Made by a program: the position numbers and the translations under genes. A stretch of DNA of 11,981 nt, from assembly GCA_004356335.1 (NCBI GenBank), contig SMXP01000031.1:1-11981 (forward strand), written 5' to 3'. Below the pieces are notes generated by a model. That model worked only from the letters and a program-made list of their open reading frames with translations. It did no database searches and was not told where the DNA came from. The stretch is from Alphaproteobacteria bacterium (GTDB taxonomy: Bacteria > Pseudomonadota > Alphaproteobacteria > SMXP01). Shown one piece after another: positions 7,086-11,981 of this stretch; position 1 is the stretch's first letter, and every line of letters starts with the position of its first letter.

Positions 7086-8600
7086 ATGTCGAAAAAGCCC
7101 CTGTTGAATACCCTGGACGTGACGTCGGCGCCCGTGGGAGTCATCGATATTGGGTCCAATTCGGTACGACTTGAGGTGTTCTCTAGCCGGGGCCGAAATC
7201 TTGTTCCCATGTTCAATGAAAAGATTTTGGCCGGCTTGGGCCGTCAGATCGTCTCGACGAATAGGTTGAACAAAGACGGTGTCGAGCGCGCGCTCGCAGC
7301 ACTGAGTCGCTACCGGACCATTGCCGACAGTTTGAAAGTGGGCGATTTGCATGTTGTCGCCACAGCCGCGGTGCGCGATGCGGAGGATGGTGACGAATTC
7401 GTCCGCCAAGCCTCCGAGCGATGCGGCACCCAAGTGCGTGTTCTATCCGGCAAGGACGAGGCACGTCTCACCGCGCTCGGTGTCTTAAGTGGCATTCCGG
7501 GTGCCAAAGGTCTGGTGGGGGATCTGGGCGGTGGCAGTCTGGAGCTGTTGTCCGTCGATAACGATCAAATTGGCCAGGGCACGACGCTTCGACTTGGTGC
7601 ATTGCGCTTGATGGATGAAGCCGGCGGCAAAATCAACAAGGCCAAGCGCCTTGTCGATGAAGCTCTGTCTGACGTCGCATGGTTGGGTCAAATGGCCGGC
7701 CAGCGATTTTATGCGGTAGGCGGCGCTTGGCGAACATTGGCGCGGATCCATATGGATAATACGGGTTATGGTTTGAGAGTTTTGCAGCATTATGTCATTC
7801 GCAGAGACCAGGCGCTCGATCTCGCGAGCCTTGTGGCGTCCTTAAGCCGCACCTCTTTGCGCCAGATATCATCGGTCCCGAAACGACGGATCGATAGCCT
7901 GCCTTTCAGTGCGGCGGTTTTGCAAGGTTTGCTGAAGTCCGTCAAGTTGAAAGAGGTTGTGATCTCGGCCTATGGACTGCGAGAGGGTATCATTTTCGAT
8001 AGTCTGCCCAAACAGCTTCAGCAGCGGCACCCGTTAGTGGACGGATGTCGGGAAATGGCTAAACGCTTGAGCCAGATACCCGAATTCGGCAGCGATTTGT
8101 TTGCCTGGACCACCCCTCTCTTCGCTTCATTCCCGTGTGATGAATCGGAAGACGACAAAAGATTGCGCGAAGCGGCGTGCCATTTGAACAATATTGCTTG
8201 GCGCGCTCATCCCGATTATCGAGGACAGATGGCTTTTCGTGAAGCGGCCTTCGCGCCTTTGGTGGGCATCGATCACCATCAAAGAATACGGCTCGGATTG
8301 ACCGTGATGAGTCGATATGACGCGGTCACGGTGCCGCGGCTTGAGGGACGCGTTCCGTCTTTGACGTCCGACGACAAACGTCGTGCAAGAGCGATCGGTC
8401 TTGCGTTTAGACTGGGCGCACGTTTGTCAGGGGGTGCCCACGGTATTTTGGGCGACTGTATGCTCGAGCCGAAAGGGAAGGCTCTGGTATTGCGAATACC
8501 CAAAGCGCGCGCGAGCTTGGTTGGAGAGACTGTTGAAAAGAGATTGAATGCTCTTGCATCCGTCGTGAAACTAGAGCCCAAGATACAAATTGGCACTTAG
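7086..8600 (+). CDS. ppx: Exopolyphosphatase, Ppx/GppA family
   Basis: Ppx removes terminal phosphates from polyphosphate, opposing the upstream ppk; relatives also hydrolyse pppGpp. Numbered from ATG at 7086 (504 residues), the ASKHA-fold motifs are VIDIGSNSVRLEVF (19-32), ATAAVRDAEDGDEF (92-105), SGKDEARL (121-128) with the likely catalytic Glu125, and the second phosphate loop GDLGGGSLEL (145-154). The region beyond about 310 corresponds to the C-terminal HD-like part of long Ppx proteins. The start is uncertain: GTG at 7059 has no ribosome binding site, GTG at 7071 has AGGGG very close, and ATG at 7086 has a GGGTGG-like site 11 bases upstream. It begins 52 bases after ppk. Its TAG stop (8598-8600) is the first three bases of repeat B. 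It is convergent with rnd. Exopolyphosphatase is favoured over GppA because of ppk. Confidence 0.94.
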   Translation: MSKKPLLNTLDVTSAPVGVIDIGSNSVRLEVFSSRGRNLVPMFNEKILAGLGRQIVSTNRLNKDGVERALAALSRYRTIADSLKVGDLHVVATAAVRDAEDGDEFVRQASERCGTQVRVLSGKDEARLTALGVLSGIPGAKGLVGDLGGGSLELLSVDNDQIGQGTTLRLGALRLMDEAGGKINKAKRLVDEALSDVAWLGQMAGQRFYAVGGAWRTLARIHMDNTGYGLRVLQHYVIRRDQALDLASLVASLSRTSLRQISSVPKRRIDSLPFSAAVLQGLLKSVKLKEVVISAYGLREGIIFDSLPKQLQQRHPLVDGCREMAKRLSQIPEFGSDLFAWTTPLFASFPCDESEDDKRLREAACHLNNIAWRAHPDYRGQMAFREAAFAPLVGIDHHQRIRLGLTVMSRYDAVTVPRLEGRVPSLTSDDKRRARAIGLAFRLGARLSGGAHGILGDCMLEPKGKALVLRIPKARASLVGETVEKRLNALASVVKLEPKIQIGT

Positions 8601-8652
8601 GGTCTTTCCGGTTTTGATGGAATCAAAACCTGACCCTAAATTGTTGTTTTAT
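8598..8652 (+). terminator. Possible terminator formed by repeat B after ppx
   Basis: Hairpin 1 of the repeat (CCGGTTTTGAT 8608-8618 with ATCAAAACCTG 8622-8632, one mismatch, plus TAGGGT/ACCCTA at its base) is followed by ATTGTTGTTTTAT (8640-8652). The position, just after the last gene of the plus-strand run and ahead of convergent rnd, suits a terminator. The mismatch makes it weaker than copy A. Function is inferred. Confidence 0.4.
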
Positions 8653-8700
8653 CGTGTTTCCGGACGGAAAACCGGGTCCACTTTTCCTGGAAACACTCTA
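8598..8700 (+). repeat. MITE-like palindromic element, copy B, between ppx and rnd
   Basis: This is the inverted partner of copy A. It begins TAGGGTCTTTCC and its far end, read inward, is TAGAGTGTTTCC. The core between the TAs is 99 bp. Against copy A it differs by two substitutions in or near hairpin 1 and by a short change in the loop of hairpin 2 (GT in place of CGG). Hairpin 1 is at 8598-8638. Hairpin 2 pairs GTGTTTCC (8654-8661) with GGAAACAC (8689-8696) around GGAAAA (8666-8671) and TTTTCC (8682-8687). Its first TAG is the ppx stop codon, and it fills most of the 121-base ppx-rnd gap. Confidence 0.88.
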
Positions 8701-8721
8701 AGTCCTGCGCCGCCCGGCGGG

Positions 8722-9879
8722 TCAGCCCTCACTAATCGGGATAACCGTAATGCCTTTCTTGTCCATTCCAATGGCGATTTCCCTGTGTTTGAGTTTGCCG
8801 GCGAGCTCGCCGAAAATGTCATATCGCCAGCCACTCATGGCCGGCACTTGAGCGGCCTCCTTTGCCGCGATCGCCTCCAAGTCTTGGACATTGGCGACAA
8901 GTTTTTGCGCCACGCCATGTTGTTCACATTGAAGTTTCAATAAGACTTTAAGCAGATCGACGAGCGAGCCATTGCGTTGCGAAGAAGTGCGGGGTGGCGC
9001 CAAGACCGGCAACGCGTCCTTTGATATTTGCTGACCTCGCTTCACCGCTTGAATGAGAGACTCACCGCGCGAAGATTGAGCCAAGTTTTTGGCCACAAGA
9101 CGAAGTCGTTTCAGTTCCTGTTGCGAAGTCGGACGTTGGGTGACGATTTCATGAATGGCGTCGTCCTTTAGGATTCGGTTGCGCGGTACATTTTGTTTCT
9201 GCGCCTGCTGTTCCCGCCAGGCAGCTACTTCCATAAGGACTCCCAAATGACGGCGCGCCGAACTGCGCAGCTTAAGGCGTTTCCAAGCATCCTTGGGTTC
9301 AAGCTTATATGTGTCCGGATTCGACAACACCTCCATCTCTTCCTGCAGCCAAACTTCTCGTTTCTTGCTGGCCAGCTGCTCGCGTAGTTTTTCATATATG
9401 GTGCGAAGATGGATCACGTCTCCGAGGGCATATTCAATCTGGCCGTCGGTCAAGGGGCGTCGGCTCCAATCGGTAAACCGCTGAGATTTATCCAGCTCCA
9501 CTTTGGCCAAGCTTTTGACCAGGCCTTCATAAGCGATCGAGTCGCCGAACCCGCACGCCATGGCCGCCACTTGAGTGTCAAACAGAGGCGCCGGGATGAT
9601 GCCGGTATCGTGATAAAAAATCTCGATATCTTGCCGTGCCGCATGAAACACCTTGGTAATCCGATCATTGGTGAACAGCTTGTAGAGCGGCGCAAGGTTC
9701 ATATCGGGCGCCAGCGGATCGATCGCATGGGCGCCCTCTGGGCCCGCCACCTGCAACAGACAAAGCTTTGGCCAATAGGTCGAATCGCGGATGAATTCGG
9801 TGTCGACGGTTATAAATTCGGCCTCGGAGAGCAGACGGCAGGTGTCCTCAAGGTCCTTGGGTGTGGTGATTACGTGCAT
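8722..9879 (-). CDS. rnd: Ribonuclease D (3'-5' exoribonuclease)
   Basis: RNase D trims the 3' ends of tRNA precursors and other small RNAs. The 385-residue protein has all five DEDDy catalytic positions: Asp26 and Glu28 in ITVDTEFIRDSTYWPKLCLLQ, Asp84 in HAARQDIEIF, and Tyr150 and Asp154 in IEYALGDVIHLR. LFDTQVAAMACGFGDSIAYEGLVK (99-122) is also typical. An HRDC helical domain follows at about 210-290, with a second helical region to about 350. The length matches the family. ATG at 9879 gives the family N-terminus, although no clear Shine-Dalgarno sequence precedes it. It is alone on the minus strand, convergent with ppx and divergent from aspS. Start and stop look intact. Confidence 0.96.
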   Translation of the reverse strand: MHVITTPKDLEDTCRLLSEAEFITVDTEFIRDSTYWPKLCLLQVAGPEGAHAIDPLAPDMNLAPLYKLFTNDRITKVFHAARQDIEIFYHDTGIIPAPLFDTQVAAMACGFGDSIAYEGLVKSLAKVELDKSQRFTDWSRRPLTDGQIEYALGDVIHLRTIYEKLREQLASKKREVWLQEEMEVLSNPDTYKLEPKDAWKRLKLRSSARRHLGVLMEVAAWREQQAQKQNVPRNRILKDDAIHEIVTQRPTSQQELKRLRLVAKNLAQSSRGESLIQAVKRGQQISKDALPVLAPPRTSSQRNGSLVDLLKVLLKLQCEQHGVAQKLVANVQDLEAIAAKEAAQVPAMSGWRYDIFGELAGKLKHREIAIGMDKKGITVIPISEG

Positions 9880-9923
9880 TGAGGTTCAGCTATAGCTTAA
9901 GTTCCGGTCCTTGTCGCGACGAA

Positions 9924-9953
9924 ATTATGGCCCGGGCGTGCGACTCTTGACAA
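9924..9953 (-). promoter_or_regulatory. Candidate rnd promoter
   Basis: On the minus strand TTGTCA (9953-9948) and CATAAT (9929-9924) are separated by 18 bases, and each matches the consensus at five of six positions. The -10 lies 44 bases before the rnd start codon. The -35 overlaps a perfect plus-strand TTGACA (9947-9952) that faces aspS, but no good -10 lies at the right distance from that box. Confidence 0.4.
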
Positions 9954-10024
9954 ATTGATCGGGTCGTGCGCTTTTGCGCCGCTGGCCGGGGCTGGCGGTA
10001 TTTTGCTCGTTCGAAAGTTCGTTT

Positions 10025-11836
10025 ATGCACGCCTACCGAACCCACACTTGCGGCGAACTCCGTGATTCTCATGTCGGCGATGAGGTGCGGTTGTCTGGAT
10101 GGATTCACCGCAAGCGCGATCACGGCGGCCTGCTCTTCATTGATCTGCGCGATCATTATGGTCTGACCCAATGCGTCATCGAGCCGGAAAGCCCGTTTTT
10201 CAAACAAGTGGAAGCTATCCGACAAGAAAGCGTGATCCGGGTTACCGGTCCGGTGGTGGCGAGAAGTGACGATACCATCAATGCGAATTTGCCCACGGGC
10301 CGTGTGGAGGTGCGCATAAAGGACCTAACCGAGCTATCCGCGGCGGATGAATTGCCGCTGCCGATCTTTGGTGAGCCGCATTATCCCGAAGACATTCGCC
10401 TGCGCCACCGATTTCTCGATCTGCGCCGCGAAACACTCCATAACAACATTATGTTGCGCACCAATATTGTTCGAGCCATTCGCAATGCCATGGAATCCAG
10501 GGGTTTCTTTGAATTCCAGACGCCGATTTTGACCGCATCGTCGCCCGAAGGGGCGCGAGATTTCTTGGTGCCCAGTCGGTTGCATCCGGGCAAATTTTAT
10601 GCGCTGCCGCAAGCGCCACAGCAATTTAAGCAACTGATCATGGTATCGGGCTTCGACCGCTATTATCAGATCGCGCCTTGTTTTCGTGATGAAGATGCCC
10701 GGGCCGATCGCAGTGCCGGCGAATTTTATCAGCTTGATGTGGAGATGTCGTTTGTCACCGAGGCCGATGTGCTTGAGACTATTAGCAGCGTCACCGCAGA
10801 AGTTTTTACTCAATTTGCCGACGGACGCGAGGTGACCGCCCATCCGTTTCCGGAAATTACCTTTCACGATGCCATGCTCAAATACGGCACGGACAAGCCG
10901 GATCTTCGTATTCCCATCGAAATTGTCGACGTCACCAGCCACTTTGCCGAACAAGACGTCACATTCAACGCCTTTAAGAAACAAATAAAGATGGGGGGTG
11001 TGGTGCGCGGCATCCCGGCACCGGGTGCGGCGGCAAAACCTCGGAGCTTTTTTGACAAGCTCAACGATTGGGCGCGCAAAGATATGGCCGCGCCGGGTTT
11101 GGGTTACATCATCTTTGACGAAGAGGCCGGCAACTTGATCGGCAAAGGGCCGATTGCCAAGTTCATTCCCGATGGCGTTTTGCGGGCCATGGCGGCGACC
11201 GCTCATGTCGGGGCAGGGGATGCCTTGTTTTTCGCCTGCGATAAGGAATCAGCCGCCGCCGCATTGGCCGGCGCCGCGCGCAGTCGCATCGGTGGCGAAT
11301 TAGGCATTGCGGAAAAGGACGTCTTTAGATTTTGCTGGATCACCGACTACCCGCTTTTTGAATATAACGAGACGGAAAAGCGGATTGATTTCAGTCACAA
11401 CCCGTTTTCAATGCCGGCGGGCGGCATGTCCGACCTTAAAGACAAAGATCCGCTGGATATTATCGGTCTGCAATACGATCTGGTGTGCAACGGGCATGAA
11501 TTGGGATCCGGAGCCATCCGCAATCACGAGCCGGAGATCATGTTCAGCGTGTTTGAAATCGCCGGCTACAGCCGCGAACGGGTGGCACGGGAATTCAGTG
11601 GCTTGCTCAATGCTTTCCGCTTTGGCGCGCCGCCCCATGGCGGGGTCGCTTTGGGCCTCGATCGGATGGTGATGCTGTTGGCCGATCAGGTCAATATTCG
11701 GGAAGTGACTATGTTTCCCATGAATCAGCAAGCGGAAGATCTGTTGATGGGCGCGCCGGCGGAGGCCAGCGCGCAGCAATTACGCGAAGCACATATTCGC
11801 GTGATGTTACCGCCGGAAACAAAAAAACAAGACTGA
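10025..11836 (+). CDS. aspS: Aspartyl-tRNA synthetase, bacterial type
   Basis: AspRS charges tRNA-Asp with aspartate. The 603 residues have the bacterial layout. The N-terminal OB-fold anticodon-binding domain includes [21 protein letters not shown] (23-43). The class II core includes the amino-acid loop [13 protein letters not shown] (194-206), motif 2 from [10 protein letters not shown] (220-229) to [12 protein letters not shown] (232-243), and motif 3 [12 protein letters not shown] with Arg547. An inserted GAD domain occupies about 290-420. RSAGEF rather than RQPEF in motif 2 is what I expect in alphaproteobacteria. His33 in DHGG is the residue linked to non-discriminating enzymes that also charge tRNA-Asn. 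ATG at 10025 ([13 protein letters not shown]) is the family start, with GAAAG seven bases upstream; an extended reading from 9974 adds 17 residues unlike the family. It is divergent from rnd. A repeat array follows the TGA stop. Confidence 0.97.
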   Translation: MHAYRTHTCGELRDSHVGDEVRLSGWIHRKRDHGGLLFIDLRDHYGLTQCVIEPESPFFKQVEAIRQESVIRVTGPVVARSDDTINANLPTGRVEVRIKDLTELSAADELPLPIFGEPHYPEDIRLRHRFLDLRRETLHNNIMLRTNIVRAIRNAMESRGFFEFQTPILTASSPEGARDFLVPSRLHPGKFYALPQAPQQFKQLIMVSGFDRYYQIAPCFRDEDARADRSAGEFYQLDVEMSFVTEADVLETISSVTAEVFTQFADGREVTAHPFPEITFHDAMLKYGTDKPDLRIPIEIVDVTSHFAEQDVTFNAFKKQIKMGGVVRGIPAPGAAAKPRSFFDKLNDWARKDMAAPGLGYIIFDEEAGNLIGKGPIAKFIPDGVLRAMAATAHVGAGDALFFACDKESAAAALAGAARSRIGGELGIAEKDVFRFCWITDYPLFEYNETEKRIDFSHNPFSMPAGGMSDLKDKDPLDIIGLQYDLVCNGHELGSGAIRNHEPEIMFSVFEIAGYSRERVAREFSGLLNAFRFGAPPHGGVALGLDRMVMLLADQVNIREVTMFPMNQQAEDLLMGAPAEASAQQLREAHIRVMLPPETKKQD

Positions 11837-11844
11837 AACGTTCC

Positions 11845-11976
11845 GCTCTAAGTCCTTGTTTGGTCGCGCATTCGGACGGAAAACCGGCACCCACTTTTCC
11901 TGAATGCGCTCAAGTTATTGTTTGGTCGCATTTTCTTAACGCGAACCGGTGTCCACTTCGCTCGAAAATGCTCTTG
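11845..11976 (+). repeat. Tandem array of the second-hairpin repeat after aspS
   Basis: Two units of the hairpin-2 type of copies A and B follow each other. Unit 1 pairs GCGCATTC (11866-11873) with GAATGCGC (11902-11909) around GGAAAA (11878-11883) and TTTTCC (11895-11900). Unit 2 pairs GCATTTTC (11928-11935) with GAAAATGC (11964-11971) around GCGAA (11941-11945) and TTCGC (11957-11961). Each unit is preceded by a linker, TAAGTCCTTGTTTGGTC or CAAGTTATTGTTTGGTC, and has the loop ACCGG...CCACTT. GCTCTAAG at the left edge looks like the end of another, lost unit. The array begins nine bases after the aspS stop and may run past the window edge. Confidence 0.8.
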
Positions 11977-11981
11977 GATCA

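Noticed and set aside
6734..7433. Overlapping minus-strand frames of about 160 codons across the ppk-ppx junction
   Set aside because: Antisense to conserved PPK1 and Ppx motifs, with no motifs of their own.
8590..8943. Plus-strand small frame crossing repeat B
   Set aside because: Same translated repeat peptide, then antisense to rnd. A likely source of false hypothetical-protein calls.
9409..9882. Plus-strand reading frame of 157 codons
   Set aside because: It is antisense to the catalytic part of rnd, which has all DEDDy residues; no independent support.
9974..10024. N-terminal extension of aspS by 17 residues
   Set aside because: The family N-terminus begins at [10 protein letters not shown] (10025); the extension is unlike AspRS and overlaps the probable promoter region.
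10334..11206. Minus-strand reading frame of 290 codons
   Set aside because: It lies entirely antisense to aspS, whose class II motifs are clear throughout; its translation shows no family motifs.
1..11981. CRISPR array, tRNA or rRNA gene, insertion sequence transposase, phage genes
   Set aside because: No regularly spaced identical repeats, cloverleaf-like sequence, transposase motif or phage-like gene was seen on either strand.

Overview
The window reads as a chromosomal core-gene segment from an alphaproteobacterium of moderate GC content (judged by eye, not counted). The protein sequences (an HdaA-type DnaA paralogue, AspRS with an alphaproteobacterial-looking N-terminus, a DUF2066 protein) and the gene order DUF2066 - CDP-alcohol phosphatidyltransferase - hdaA - ppk - ppx, next to purMN, rnd and aspS, are what I would expect from that class. 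I cannot name a genus. No phage, plasmid, CRISPR, tRNA or rRNA genes are visible.

Layout. Positions 1-109 hold no gene, only a hairpin and a possible repeat remnant. purM (1969-890) and purN (769-110) form a minus-strand pair for de novo purine synthesis. A shared upstream region (1970-2143) separates them from a plus-strand run of five genes: an exported DUF2066 protein, a membrane CDP-alcohol phosphatidyltransferase, hdaA (DnaA inactivation), ppk (polyphosphate synthesis) and ppx (polyphosphate hydrolysis). rnd (RNase D) lies on the minus strand, convergent with ppx and divergent from aspS, which fills most of the right end. The run from DUF2066 to ppx has small gaps and one overlap, so it is probably one or two transcripts joining envelope lipid synthesis, replication control and polyphosphate turnover.

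The most interesting signal lies between the genes. Two nearly identical elements of about 100 bp, in opposite orientation, sit exactly at the 3' ends of purM and ppx. Each is bounded by TA and has imperfect terminal inverted repeats beginning TAG, so the first base of the element completes a TAG stop codon. Deleting each element with one TA restores an in-frame TAA stop in both genes. This fits TA-targeted, MITE-like insertion into TAA stop codons. Each element folds into two hairpins; one resembles a rho-independent terminator and lies between purM and purN. A related tandem array follows aspS, and a 13-base end-like match supplies the purN stop. The second hairpin keeps its pairing through compensating changes between copies. 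The genes themselves look like ordinary intact core genes, and I found no undescribed multi-gene system here.
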